Assembly (NCBI RefSeq): GCF_000092225.1
Contig: NC_014158.1
Location: 248,001 to 312,000 of the forward strand
Direction: 5' to 3'
Origin: Tsukamurella paurometabola DSM 20162
Lineage (GTDB): Bacteria > Actinomycetota > Actinomycetes > Mycobacteriales > Mycobacteriaceae
DNA length: 64,000 nucleotides
Shown here one piece after another: positions 1-7,665 of this stretch. The position numbers were made by a program, and so were the translations under genes. The first letter of the stretch is position 1. The number at the start of each line of letters is the position of its first letter. The notes under the pieces are model-generated. The model was not told the DNA's origin. It ran no database searches and saw nothing but the letters and a program-made list of their open reading frames with translations.

Positions 1-798
1 TCCGAGGTGTACGGCCCGGAACTCGAAGCCGTAGTCGCAGCGCTACAAAAAGAAGCAACAGGCCCAACGGTCAGCGATGTTCAAGCTGCGCAGAAACGCC
101 TCATCGAACAAGGGAATCAAGCGCCCGCTGTAGATGCAATGGTCAACATTGTCGCTTCCATGCTCGCCGCCCGGGACAAGCAGGAACTTGCCGCCGCTCA
201 ACAGCACCTCGAAGACATCGCAGCAAAACTCGGCGTACCCGTCGCAAACCTTCCCAAAACCGACGACATGTACCTATTCCCCATGTCAGCCGCGCCCACC
301 AACCCCACACACTCACCCTACGAACGCATCCGAGAACTCCTCACCCAAATCACATGGCACAACAGCCAAACCGTTCAAGAGGCATACGACCAAGCAAAGA
401 ACCGAACGTACTCCAGTGCTGAAGCTGAGCAAGCAAGAAAGGACTTCCGTGATCAGCTGCGAACGAGCGGATATGAAGCTCTCCTAGAGATGGGATATCG
501 GCCAGATGCCGCAGATTCGCTATCGAAATCAATCGCTGAACAGTTGATGAAGAAGTTGGTGGTTACCCATAATCCGGATAGGATTGTTGGCGGGCGGTCT
601 GATAAGATGGTGACGTTCGGTGATTCGCGGACGAACAGCTCGATCGGGAACGCTAACCAGCGTGGGGCGGCGGCGTATCTAGCCTGGCTGGAAGTGCAAA
701 TGAAGAAAAATCCCGACGCGATCGTCCGATTCGACTTCGTTGAACCCGACGATCCGGAGACTCCCTCAACTACACCACCCGGCGGTACTGATGACTGA
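1..798 (+). CDS. C-terminal part of a polymorphic toxin with an Ntox15 (Tde1-like DNase) domain
   Basis: The frame is open to the left edge, so this is the 3' end of a longer gene; a GTG at 7 is only an internal codon or weak start. The last ~90 residues hold the Ntox15 signature: HNPDRIVGG (an HxxD-type catalytic motif plus GG) followed by GDSRTNSSIG. This family is known from the type VI DNase Tde1 of Agrobacterium, where the HxxD motif is needed for DNA cleavage. The tail after it is acidic and Pro/Thr-rich. The stop overlaps the next gene by 8 nt, and the next two genes look like Tdi1 immunity proteins, which supports the call. The delivery domain lies outside the window; a type VII or other contact system is more likely than type VI in this kind of host, but that is inference. 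Confidence 0.8.
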   Translation, partial: SEVYGPELEAVVAALQKEATGPTVSDVQAAQKRLIEQGNQAPAVDAMVNIVASMLAARDKQELAAAQQHLEDIAAKLGVPVANLPKTDDMYLFPMSAAPTNPTHSPYERIRELLTQITWHNSQTVQEAYDQAKNRTYSSAEAEQARKDFRDQLRTSGYEALLEMGYRPDAADSLSKSIAEQLMKKLVVTHNPDRIVGGRSDKMVTFGDSRTNSSIGNANQRGAAAYLAWLEVQMKKNPDAIVRFDFVEPDDPETPSTTPPGGTDD

Positions 799-1800
799 CG
801 ACCACTTCGAGCTTTTCCTCCGCGATGTTCCGCTCACCACTGCTGGGCCGGCCTGCACGCAGCAGCATCTCGACACCTACCGCGGTGTACTGCCTAACCC
901 CTTGCTGTCCTACTGGCAGGAATACGGCTTCTCCGGCTTCGGCGACGGCATCGTCTGGCTCACCGATCCTCTCGAGTGGCAAGCAACCACCACCCTCATC
1001 ACCGCCGGCATCACACACCGCCCCCTCGGCACCGACGCCACCTACATCCCCATCCTCCGCACCGCCTTCGGTAAGATATGGTTCTGGACGCCCGGATTCG
1101 GTCGATCCCTGACAATTACCCCAGCCGTCGGAACGGCGAGCTGCATCATTCAATCAGCCCCGCGCGACCTTAGCCTTCAAGCAACATTCGCGACAGGAGA
1201 TCGTGAAAGGTATGATTTTGATCCGAAAGGTTTTCCTGGCGGGTTGTTCGAGCAGGTGTTGACGCGGTGCGGGCCGCTCACCGTTGATCAGGTGTATCAC
1301 TTCACTCCGTCGATAGTCAGTGATGATGATCCGGTCGACATCAGCACTGCTCAAGTTGCAAATATTCACGAATGGCTCGCGGCAGTGAAAACAGAAGTTG
1401 GCGACTGGTCGACCTTCTACATCTAACTCTCCCATACTGATAGTGGCGGATTGTCCGTTTCGACTTCGTTGAACCCGACGATCCGGAGACTCCCTCCACT
1501 ACATCACCTGGCGGTACTGATGACTGACGAGCACTTCGAGCTTTTCCTCCGTGATGTTCCGCTCACCACTGCTGGGCCGGCCTGCACGCAGCAGCATCTC
1601 GACACCTACCGCGGTGTACTGCCTAACCCCTTGCTGTCCTACTGGCAGGAATACGGCTTCTCCGGCTTCGGCGACGGCATCGTCTGGCTCACCGATCCTC
1701 TCGAGTGGCAAGCAACCACCACCCTCATCACCGCCGGCATCACACACCGCCCCCTCGGCACCGACGCCACCTACATCCCCATCCTGCGCACCGCCTTCGG
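721..1800 (+). repeat. Tandem duplication: toxin 3' tail plus immunity-gene 5' half
   Basis: Bases 721-1071 are repeated nearly perfectly at 1450-1800, an offset of 729 bp. The repeat starts about 70 bp before the toxin stop, so the last ~20 toxin codons are present again in front of the second immunity gene. It fades out around codon 93-105 of the immunity genes, after which the two copies diverge strongly. Confidence 0.9.
791..1426 (+). CDS. Tdi1-like immunity protein, copy 1 (GAD-like/DUF1851 type)
   Basis: The product has 211 aa. The ATG at 791 lies inside the toxin's stop region (8-nt overlap), giving translational coupling, so it is preferred to the longer upstream frame. The N-terminal half has the GAD-like pattern (YRGVLPNPLLSYWQEYGFSGFGDGIVWLTDP), here in pieces: YRGVLPNPLLSYWQ, then GFSGFGDGIVWLTDP. 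The C-terminal half resembles DUF1851/Tdi1-C. In the Agrobacterium Tde1/Tdi1 pair this architecture blocks the DNase by direct binding in the cytoplasm. The same role for the toxin just upstream is inferred from position and family. Confidence 0.78.
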   Translation: MTDDHFELFLRDVPLTTAGPACTQQHLDTYRGVLPNPLLSYWQEYGFSGFGDGIVWLTDPLEWQATTTLITAGITHRPLGTDATYIPILRTAFGKIWFWTPGFGRSLTITPAVGTASCIIQSAPRDLSLQATFATGDRERYDFDPKGFPGGLFEQVLTRCGPLTVDQVYHFTPSIVSDDDPVDISTAQVANIHEWLAAVKTEVGDWSTFYI

Positions 1801-2155
1801 CGAAGTATGGTTTTGGACGCCCGGATTCGGGAAATCGCTAGTCGTTGCTCCGGTTAATGCTACGGCAGTTTGTACAGGACTATCCCGCCCGAATGATCTG
1901 AGCCTCCAGTCGATATTCGCGATGGGCAGTCCGTCGAGATATGACTTTAAACCGTTGGGGTTTCCTGACGGTGTGTTCACCCGGGTCCTAGCGCAGTGCG
2001 GGAAGCTTGATTTCGATCAGGTATATCACTTCAACCCGTCTGTGATTCATGATGAGGACTCCGTCGATATCGGCACTGCCGAGGTAGCAGATATTCACCC
2101 GTGGCTCGCTGAAGTTAAGGACTCTGTCGGCGAATGGCCGACGGCTTATATCTGA
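1520..2155 (+). CDS. Tdi1-like immunity protein, copy 2
   Basis: The product has 211 aa and the same domain layout as the gene before it. The first ~90 residues are almost identical to copy 1 (only the fourth residue differs at the start, MTDE versus MTDD), while residues from ~105 on differ widely though length and ending (two aromatic residues then Ile) are kept. The ATG at 1520 is chosen by correspondence with copy 1. It is preceded by a relict of the toxin tail (1450-1519), so it most likely once sat behind a second toxin tip. It may protect against a related toxin variant carried by competitors; this is inference. Confidence 0.72.
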   Translation: MTDEHFELFLRDVPLTTAGPACTQQHLDTYRGVLPNPLLSYWQEYGFSGFGDGIVWLTDPLEWQATTTLITAGITHRPLGTDATYIPILRTAFGEVWFWTPGFGKSLVVAPVNATAVCTGLSRPNDLSLQSIFAMGSPSRYDFKPLGFPDGVFTRVLAQCGKLDFDQVYHFNPSVIHDEDSVDIGTAEVADIHPWLAEVKDSVGEWPTAYI

Positions 2156-2198
2156 TATTCTAGTGGTGTCTCTATTTCAGGATGGGAGTGGTGTCAAT

Positions 2199-2489
2199 AT
2201 GGCAATGGACGAGGTTGATCCGCGCAATCAACGAAGCTGTGTAGACCGTGAACAGGGGCAGGACGCGTCAGAAATTCATCCCCAACTCGACGAGGGCAGT
2301 CGTGAAAGAACGCCGCTGACACCAGGGGAAGCAGGAGTCGTTCTTCAAGTTGGAGCTGTGAATTGGATGGCAATGACCCCAGAAGAGCGCGCCGCGGCAG
2401 TGGAAAAGACTGAAGCCGATTTAGCTAACTGGTTGGAAGCTGCTCGCGCCCGAATATTTTCGCGTTCTCCAGTACTCGATGACCAGTAG
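2199..2489 (+). CDS. Hypothetical protein, 96 aa
   Basis: The ATG at 2199 follows a GGAG-type ribosome site at about 9 nt; an in-frame GTG 36 nt upstream is less well placed. The protein is acidic and hydrophilic with no membrane segment. Its second half (MTPEERAAAVEKTEADLANWLEAARAR) can be seen as MTPEERAAAVEKT followed by EADLANWLEAARAR and looks helical. I recognise no family. It follows the toxin/immunity genes on the same strand and may belong to that locus as an accessory or small partner protein. Confidence 0.55.
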   Translation: MAMDEVDPRNQRSCVDREQGQDASEIHPQLDEGSRERTPLTPGEAGVVLQVGAVNWMAMTPEERAAAVEKTEADLANWLEAARARIFSRSPVLDDQ

Positions 2490-2729
2490 CAGTTTACGAC
2501 TTCGAATCGTTTCATCTTTTTCTTCCGAGTCCCTCACGAAGCTATGGATTTAGTTCATGAACCTACGGAGACAGTGTGAAAGTCAGTACTTCCGATTTTT
2601 TGGGTGTCAGCAGTCGTCGCTGCCGACGTAGGCGCAAAGATTGAGTCGGGAAATAACCGTCGGGGATATCGCCTACCTCAACGTCTAGCTAATTAACCAC
2701 TCTTTCTTGAGTGGTGCGGAGATGAAACA

Positions 2730-3029
2730 GTGAATTGGGAATTATTGAACCTGGTCTTAGCGGTCTCTGCCCTATGTTGGATTTTGGTGTGGGCTGTAGT
2801 GCGTGATCGGCTGGGATCGACGTACTCGCGTAACTCGCGTGTTGCTGTGATCGGCTCCATGGGTGGCGGATTGTTGACCTGCGTATTGGGCGTCACGTTT
2901 ATCTTAATGGCCCTCATAAACAATCGACCACACCGGACGTTCGAAATTTCGGTAGGGGTGATCGTCATAATCTTAGGTTTTTGGATGCTTACGGCTCGTA
3001 AGAAAAGGTTCGGTAAGGATCGTCTATAG
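2730..3029 (+). CDS. Small membrane protein, 99 aa, unknown
   Basis: The GTG start at 2730 lies behind a GGAG site. Three hydrophobic segments are visible (about residues 5-24, 38-63 and 73-90), the last followed by a basic tail (RKKRFGKDR), which suggests a cytoplasmic C terminus. No family was recognised. The base composition here is lower in G+C than in the neighbouring genes, in line with recent acquisition along with the toxin locus. Confidence 0.5.
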   Translation: MNWELLNLVLAVSALCWILVWAVVRDRLGSTYSRNSRVAVIGSMGGGLLTCVLGVTFILMALINNRPHRTFEISVGVIVIILGFWMLTARKKRFGKDRL

Positions 3030-3198
3030 GACACCCTGAACGCTGACCCGTTTCCCCTGGTGGTAGGTATCTTAGAACCCGTGTCCGGATGGGTGTCGCG
3101 TGCTCGGTAGTCGTTGAGACATGCTGCTGGCGGTGATGAAGGCTGTGGCGTCGGCATGGAGGGGGCTTCCGCACTTTCTGCGACCTGACATGGTTTAA

Positions 3199-3227
3199 TT
3201 GACATAATAATTATTATCGGCTAATAG
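3199..3227 (+). promoter_or_regulatory. Promoter with palindromic operator for the Phd/RelE operon
   Basis: A TTGACA box (3199-3204) and a TAATAG box (3222-3227) are separated by 17 bp. Between them, at 3204-3217, lies the perfect 14-bp palindrome ATAATAATTATTAT. Position and symmetry fit an operator bound by the antitoxin, as in other autoregulated Phd/YefM operons. Binding itself is inferred. Confidence 0.65.
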
Positions 3228-3268
3228 TGTGGCTAGTTTGAGGCCGGTTGTTGGGCTATCATGAGTCT

Positions 3269-3544
3269 ATGACGACCGTGCCGCTCGGCGAAGCCAAGGA
3301 CCGCCTGTCCGCGCTGGTCGACAGTGCGGAATCGACCCATGACATCATCACCATCACCCGACACGGCCGCGCGGCCGCGGTGCTGATGTCCGCCGATGAT
3401 CTGGAGTCGATGCAGGAGACGATCTTCTGGCTCTCGCGCCCCGGCACAGCCGCCGCGATCGCCGAAGCCGAACACGACGCCGCTGCCGGCACCGCCAGCT
3501 CCGGAAACGACCTGCGGGCCGAGTTCGGCCTAACGCCGCGGTGA
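3269..3544 (+). CDS. Phd/YefM-family antitoxin
   Basis: The product has 91 aa. The N-terminal pattern PLGEAKDRLSALVDSAE followed by ITRHGRAAAVLMSADDLES is the Phd/YefM DNA-binding fold. The ATG at 3269 is chosen because it directly precedes the conserved region. The C-terminal tail should wrap the toxin. The gene overlaps the RelE-like toxin gene by 4 nt and is preceded by a promoter with an internal palindrome, consistent with conditional autorepression. Confidence 0.88.
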   Translation: MTTVPLGEAKDRLSALVDSAESTHDIITITRHGRAAAVLMSADDLESMQETIFWLSRPGTAAAIAEAEHDAAAGTASSGNDLRAEFGLTPR

Positions 3545-3834
3545 CCGAGGACCAATCGGCTAGCGCGCATCTCTATGAGATAGCTGCCGGCCCGGCAGCC
3601 CGTCGCGCCCTACGCCGACTACCGACCAAGGTCGCCGCAGCGATCGTAGAGTTCATCACCGGCCCACTCGCGGACAATCCGCACCGGCTCAGCAAACCGC
3701 TGCGCAACGAATACGACGGCTACCGCAGCGCCCGCCGCGGCGACTACCGCGTCCTGCTACGCGTCGATAACAGCACTCGAAGGGTGCTCATCATCGACAT
3801 CGATCACCGTGCACACATCTACCGACCTCGGTAG
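3541..3834 (+). CDS. RelE/ParE-family toxin
   Basis: The product has 97 aa from a GTG start overlapping the antitoxin stop (GTGA). It shows the RelE pattern: AARRALRRLP near residue 20, KPLRNEYDGYRSARRGDYRVLLRV as the core strand region (KPLRNEYDGYRS then RRGDYRVLLRV), and an IDIDHRAHIY ending. Known relatives are ribosome-dependent mRNA interferases or gyrase inhibitors; the basic core and the terminal HRAHIYR favour the RelE side. It is co-transcribed with its antitoxin. Confidence 0.88.
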   Translation: MTEDQSASAHLYEIAAGPAARRALRRLPTKVAAAIVEFITGPLADNPHRLSKPLRNEYDGYRSARRGDYRVLLRVDNSTRRVLIIDIDHRAHIYRPR

Positions 3835-4078
3835 GCATTCATACATACTGTGTGAACACGCCAGATAGGAGCCGTCACAGTTCGCGGAATCCTTATTGCC
3901 GCTAACAGGCACCTAGCGGACTACGCCACCGCCAACCTTCCAGGCACGGCCATGCGCGGCTACCCCGACGATCCCACGACAGAATCCCATAGACGCCCGA
4001 TACGCCAGTGAGCCTAGAAAGGAAATTCGCTGGAGCCAGTTGTCACAATATTCAGCGGCGGCTTGATAAGGTTGCTGC

Positions 4079-4414
4079 ATGGCTCGCACAGTGACAGTAA
4101 CTTTGACCGACGATATCGAACCCGAATACGAAGCCGACGAAACGGTAGTGTTCGCCCTCGATGGCGTGGAATACGAGATCGATCTCGCGTCGGTGAACGC
4201 GGACAAGCTCCGCGCAGCGCTAGGCACCTACATCGAAGCGGGCCGGCGGGTGGGTGGCCGCGCCAAACGAGGTGCTAAGCCGGGTTCGCGGGCATCGATC
4301 GATCGGGAGCAGAGTAAGGCGATCCGAGCGTGGGCCAACGCCAACGGGTACGAAGTCAGCTCCCGCGGGCGCATTCCGCAGGAGATCATCGACGCCTACA
4401 ACAGCAAGGCGTAA
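4079..4414 (+). CDS. lsr2: Lsr2-family nucleoid-associated protein
   Basis: The product has 111 aa, the usual length of Lsr2. The N-terminal dimerisation domain (about residues 5-60) starts [14 protein letters not shown]. The C-terminal domain has the AT-hook-like RGRIP motif (residues ~97-101), which in Lsr2 contacts the minor groove of AT-rich DNA. Lsr2 bridges DNA and silences foreign genes in Actinobacteria. A copy carried next to toxin and conjugation genes could silence the element itself or the host's copy could be supplemented; the sequence does not say which. Confidence 0.93.
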   Translation: MARTVTVTLTDDIEPEYEADETVVFALDGVEYEIDLASVNADKLRAALGTYIEAGRRVGGRAKRGAKPGSRASIDREQSKAIRAWANANGYEVSSRGRIPQEIIDAYNSKA

Positions 4415-4418
4415 ACGA

Positions 4419-4435
4419 CGCCACAGCTGGTGGCG
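4419..4435 (+). terminator. Hairpin after lsr2
   Basis: A 6-bp stem (CGCCAC/GTGGCG) with a 5-nt loop starts 5 nt after the lsr2 stop. There is no T-run, so it is at most a weak or Rho-assisted terminator. Confidence 0.3.
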
Positions 4436-4553
4436 CGGCATTTCAGGTAGGGCGATATCCCCACACCAGTACGGACACCATCGCCTTAACCACACCAACA
4501 GAGGCAGCGGCAGCCACCCGCTGAGGAGCATCCGCGCTATGTGGCGGCTGGTT

Positions 4554-4643
4554 TTATCGGCGGCGGCCGAGAAGAAAGCCTGCCAGCAGGCCGAGGAGTC
4601 CTCCGCCGAGTCCGCCTCGACGCCGGACTTTGTGGTGCCCCAT
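4554..4643 (-). CDS. 29-aa Gly/Leu/Arg peptide, paralogue A
   Basis: The ORF starts MGHHK, has a hydrophobic Gly-Leu centre (GGLLGLLAGFLLG) and ends in three arginines. A ribosome site AAGGGGA lies 6 nt before the ATG. A second copy with the same plan is found at 5115-5207, on the other side of the tRNA and of the 4710 gene; similarity in both protein and start region argues that both are real. The centre is long enough for one short membrane helix with a positive C-terminal anchor. Function unknown. Confidence 0.62.
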   Translation of the reverse strand: MGHHKVRRRGGLGGGLLGLLAGFLLGRRR

Positions 4644-4709
4644 GACGCGATCCCCTTATTTCTTCTACGGTGAGCATAAGCGCGGTGGCGCTTCGATAGT
4701 CTGGTCGCT

Positions 4710-4943
4710 ATGGCGATTACGCGGCATACGGAGCGGTTCGCGCAGCTGGCGGAGCAGGTGCAGGCTGCGGCCCGGTTCCGTGGGATCGAGGTCCAGTCGG
4801 CGGTGGTCGATCAGCTTCTCAATGCCGAGATTGAGCGGGTCGCGGAGTTGATGGGGATCGAGCCGCGGACGGCGCTGTTGTACACGCCGGATGATTTCCC
4901 GGGGACGCTGGCGGGTGCGATCGCCGCGACGCACGAACGGTAG
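4710..4943 (+). CDS. Hypothetical small helical protein, 77 aa
   Basis: The ATG at 4710 is the first in frame. The sequence is mostly helical and amphipathic (RFAQLAEQVQAAARFRGIEV, then QSAVVDQLLNAEIERVAELM) and ends with a TPDDFPGTLAGAI segment. I recognise no family. It lies between a divergent 29-aa peptide gene and the tRNA. Confidence 0.5.
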   Translation: MAITRHTERFAQLAEQVQAAARFRGIEVQSAVVDQLLNAEIERVAELMGIEPRTALLYTPDDFPGTLAGAIAATHER

Positions 4944-4991
4944 CCAGACGATCGTCGAAAGACCCTGCGGGACATGTGGTTTTGGTGTCGA

Positions 4992-5065
4992 GGGGTAGTA
5001 GCTCAGTTGGTTAGAGCCGCGGACTCATAATCCGCTGGTCGCGGGTTCGAGCCCCGCCTACCCCA
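4992..5065 (+). tRNA. tRNA-Met (CAT anticodon)
   Basis: The acceptor stem is GGGGTAG/CTACCCC with discriminator A. The D arm is GCTC/GAGC, the anticodon stem GCGGA/TCCGC with loop CTCATAA (anticodon CAT), and the T arm GCGGG/CCCGC with loop TTCGAGC. The 3' CCA is not encoded, as is common in Actinobacteria. The stem pairs are all canonical. CAT could also belong to a tRNA-Ile2 (lysidine-modified); sequence alone does not exclude it. The first acceptor pair is G-C, compatible with an elongator tRNA. Confidence 0.93.
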
Positions 5066-5111
5066 CCGCCCCGCCCCACCCCGCCTGCGGTGGCGGGGGG
5101 CGGGGGCGGTG
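5064..5111. terminator. Long GC hairpin between tRNA-Met and the 30-aa peptide gene
   Basis: The arm at 5064-5085 and the arm at 5092-5111 are complementary almost throughout (CACCGCC... versus ...GGCGGTG). The hairpin sits right at the tRNA 3' end and next to the stop of the minus-strand 30-aa peptide. It could end transcription from both sides. Confidence 0.55.
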
Positions 5112-5114
5112 AGT

Positions 5115-5207
5115 TTATCGGCGTCGGCGGCCGAGAAGAAAACCTGCGAGCAGGCCGAGGAGCCCTCCGCCGAATCCGCTGCGTCGGTGGCCTTTGTGGT
5201 GTCCCAT
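5115..5207 (-). CDS. 30-aa Gly/Leu/Arg peptide, paralogue B
   Basis: It has the same plan as the peptide at 4554-4643: MGHHKGHRR, then GFGGGLLGLLAGFLLG, then four arginines. A purine-rich GAGAGAGG site precedes the ATG. The hydrophobic centre is almost identical to paralogue A whereas the His/Arg-rich N-terminal part differs. A membrane-active or small regulatory role is possible; nothing in the sequence decides it. Confidence 0.62.
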   Translation of the reverse strand: MGHHKGHRRSGFGGGLLGLLAGFLLGRRRR

Positions 5208-5244
5208 AACACGCCTCTCTCTGTTCTCTCTGTTGATCTGGCTA

Positions 5245-5424
5245 CTACTGCTGAGGGTGTGGGCGTCGGGTGGCCCACCGGTTGGCGGCCGTGGTGGCGG
5301 TGCTGATCTGGCTGGCGAACCGGCCGCCGGTGCGGTCATTGACTGCGGCGGCGGCTTTGTCGATGAGCTGCGGGTTGGCCTGGAGCTTGTCTTTGGCGGT
5401 AGCGAGGAGTGCGGTGATGCTCAT
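5245..5424 (-). CDS. MT0933-like small protein (Rv0909 antitoxin family)
   Basis: The product has 59 aa starting MSITALLATAKDKL. The core KLQANPQLIDKAAAAV followed by NDRTGGRFASQI matches the MT0933-like pattern (Lys-rich helix, then TGG-[KR]-[YF]). Mycobacterial Rv0909 is annotated as the antitoxin of the Rv0910 toxin. No SRPBCC-type toxin partner is seen beside it, so here it is either an orphan or has another role; such proteins are also frequent near stress genes. Confidence 0.65.
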   Translation of the reverse strand: MSITALLATAKDKLQANPQLIDKAAAAVNDRTGGRFASQISTATTAANRWATRRPHPQQ

Positions 5425-5735
5425 ACCCCAACCTTACCGACACATGCGTATATATGCATATCATTGATGGGCGCTGGCTCGGTTAGTTGTGACCGTCGCA
5501 GACGAATGCCGTGGCGAGGATTTGTGGGTGCCAGATCGTGGCGCGTTTCGTCCGGTTGGCAGACCGAATAGGTGCGCGATAACACAGAGACGATGTCATC
5601 ACGTGGATTATCGGCAAAACGGACGCACTGCTTAAGACACGTCCTGATCTGCGGTGATACCGGTCACCGTGCGTACTCTGATTCGGACAGATGTCCGGTT
5701 CTACTTAGCTGTCCGAGGGGTGGCAGCTCGGGAGC
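5425..5735. other. Intergenic region without a convincing gene
   Basis: The stretch holds an AT-rich palindromic stretch (TATATATGCATA near 5450), which could be the start region of the minus-strand MT0933-like gene. Otherwise I see no coding or structural feature; it separates convergent and divergent blocks at the end of the lanthipeptide operon. Confidence 0.5.
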
Positions 5736-7646
5736 TTAGTCAGCGACTACAGACATCGGGATTTGCGTGTGATGAGTGCGCCCCTTGGGTGCTCGCCACC
5801 CGATTACCATGCTTGCCAGCGTTATTAGTGAGATAGAAAGTGCCGTTGCCGCCACTGGAGCGATGGGCAGTGCTATCGGTATGCCGTATCCGATACCGTG
5901 CACTATCCGCTGTTCGGAGTAGATGGTCAGGATCAGTGGGACGGCGGCGGTGATCAGCGCGCCTGCAATTGAAGTCGCAGCGATGACAGCGAACACGGCC
6001 GCTGTGTCGGACCGGGTGAGCCCGATCTGCTGTAATGTGAGGCGACCTGGTAGCAGTTCTCGGCGAATATTCATGACCACACCGAGAAGCGCGATCGCGC
6101 ACAGTAATATCGGTACGGCAACTATAGCGGTGATGCCCGCTGCTTGGCTGCGCTGGTTCTCCTTGATTTGGTCCTCGACCCATTGCCGAGTAGTTACTGC
6201 CGGGCCATCAGCAGGGGTGGGGTAGAAGACGAAACCGGGAGTGTCGGGCGAATCAGGAAAGGTGGCGTCAACAACGAGGTACCGGTAGCGGAGGTACCGG
6301 TTTTCCGAGACCTTGCCGACTACGCGAACTGTTACTTCCTGCCTGTCGGGTGAGACCCAACGGTGTGTGTCGCCGACAGTGTCGTTGGGGTCTCCTGATA
6401 GCACGCGAAGGGAGCTTCGGTCTTGCTCGCTTGCGGTTATCAGTGCTAGCGGAGCGGCAGGGCTGATGCCGGGGAAGATCGTGGCCAGGTTCTCGGGGTG
6501 CGTGATGCGAAACAGTGATATGACGGTCGGCCGCTGTCCTGGCACGGTCCAGCGCGAGTCTCCGCGCACGCCGACACTGTGGGGGTCGGCGGTGGCCGAG
6601 ACGTTCCAGCCACGGTCCGGGTGTGCAGATGTATCCAGCACGGACTCGGCTGCAACAGATTTGAGCTTGTCGTACTCGCTGGCGCTGCGACCGGTCTGAG
6701 CGAGTGAAAAGATTACTGCGACCACGGTAATCGCGAGCGTGATGGGGATGGCGATTCGTGCCGAGCGGCTTGCTCCTGTCGCCGACCAACGGCCACCGAT
6801 CCGTAAGTAGCTACTGAGCCGGTCGGGAACCATCGCGCCATGGGAGATCGCGGTTGTGATCGCGGCGAACGTATAGGTCACAGCTGGCGTCAGCAGTGCC
6901 GCCCCGATCACACCGAGCAGGGCGCCCCCGAATGGGACGCTGTTGATCGCACTTTCCGTTGGCGGAACAAGCGCCGCCAACGCCGCTGCCCCTGCTAGAA
7001 ACACTACTGCCAAAGCGAAAGGCACAGGCCGTATGCTGCGACGCCGCCGGGCCCGCTGCTGCGTTTTCTCGTCGGCGTGCGTCATCACATCGCGGTACCC
7101 CGACCGGGAACCGACCATGGCCGCAATCGTCACTAGCACGAAGACCAGCGCAACAGCGGAGGTCCTCGGCCCGACGGCAATAGTTTGCGGGGCGAGGTCG
7201 TAGTAGGCCAGCATCACGCGGGTAGGCGGCGCGAGCAGTGTCCCAATGCCGGCGCCGACCGCTGCGCCGATCGCGGTGAACACTGCGCATTCGAGAAGAA
7301 AAATCATCCCTGCACGCCGCGGGGTCGCTCCGAGGATGCGGTACACCGCCAGGGCATCGCGCCGCGCGTTTGCCACTGACCCGACCAACGCGTGAATCAC
7401 CATCGCCGCAGATACCAAAGACACGACCGCCATGACAGCCGCGAACGATGTGAGTCCGTCCGCTGCGACGAGATCCTTGGCGTACCTGTTGATGTCCGGG
7501 GCTTCGGGAACCGACGATGTGTCACTCGCGGCCAAGAAGATGGTCACAGCATTCGCGCCTGCGAGGGCGCACACACCGCTAGCTATGCACACCCAGCGGT
7601 AGGTGGAGGCGTTGCCGCGGAAAGCAACTCGTATCCAAAAAAGCAC
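5736..7646 (-). CDS. ABC transporter permease, FtsX/MacB type, of the lanthipeptide operon
   Basis: The product has 636 aa from a GTG start with an AGGAGG site 8 nt upstream. It has two FtsX-like halves. The first contains ALAVYRILGATPRRAGMIFL, the typical coupling-helix region of FtsX proteins, followed by paired Gly/Ala-rich helices. A large extracytoplasmic domain lies around residues 330-490, and further helices near the C terminus repeat the pattern (LTLQQIGLTRSDTAAVFAVI). It follows the ATPase gene by 19 nt. With that ATPase it should form an exporter or an immunity pump for the lanthipeptide; which of the two is inference. Confidence 0.85.
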   Translation of the reverse strand: MLFWIRVAFRGNASTYRWVCIASGVCALAGANAVTIFLAASDTSSVPEAPDINRYAKDLVAADGLTSFAAVMAVVSLVSAAMVIHALVGSVANARRDALAVYRILGATPRRAGMIFLLECAVFTAIGAAVGAGIGTLLAPPTRVMLAYYDLAPQTIAVGPRTSAVALVFVLVTIAAMVGSRSGYRDVMTHADEKTQQRARRRRSIRPVPFALAVVFLAGAAALAALVPPTESAINSVPFGGALLGVIGAALLTPAVTYTFAAITTAISHGAMVPDRLSSYLRIGGRWSATGASRSARIAIPITLAITVVAVIFSLAQTGRSASEYDKLKSVAAESVLDTSAHPDRGWNVSATADPHSVGVRGDSRWTVPGQRPTVISLFRITHPENLATIFPGISPAAPLALITASEQDRSSLRVLSGDPNDTVGDTHRWVSPDRQEVTVRVVGKVSENRYLRYRYLVVDATFPDSPDTPGFVFYPTPADGPAVTTRQWVEDQIKENQRSQAAGITAIVAVPILLCAIALLGVVMNIRRELLPGRLTLQQIGLTRSDTAAVFAVIAATSIAGALITAAVPLILTIYSEQRIVHGIGYGIPIALPIAPVAATALSISLITLASMVIGWRAPKGRTHHTQIPMSVVAD

Positions 7647-7665
7647 GTATGCCTCCTAATTGCGG

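Noticed and set aside
4992-5065. tRNA-Met considered as an integration site (attB/attL)
   Set aside because: No integrase gene lies nearby and no direct repeat of the tRNA 3' end was noticed elsewhere in the window.
5653-5836. 60-codon plus-strand frame overlapping the end of the ABC permease gene
   Set aside because: No ribosome site, atypical residues, and it lies over the well-supported permease on the other strand.
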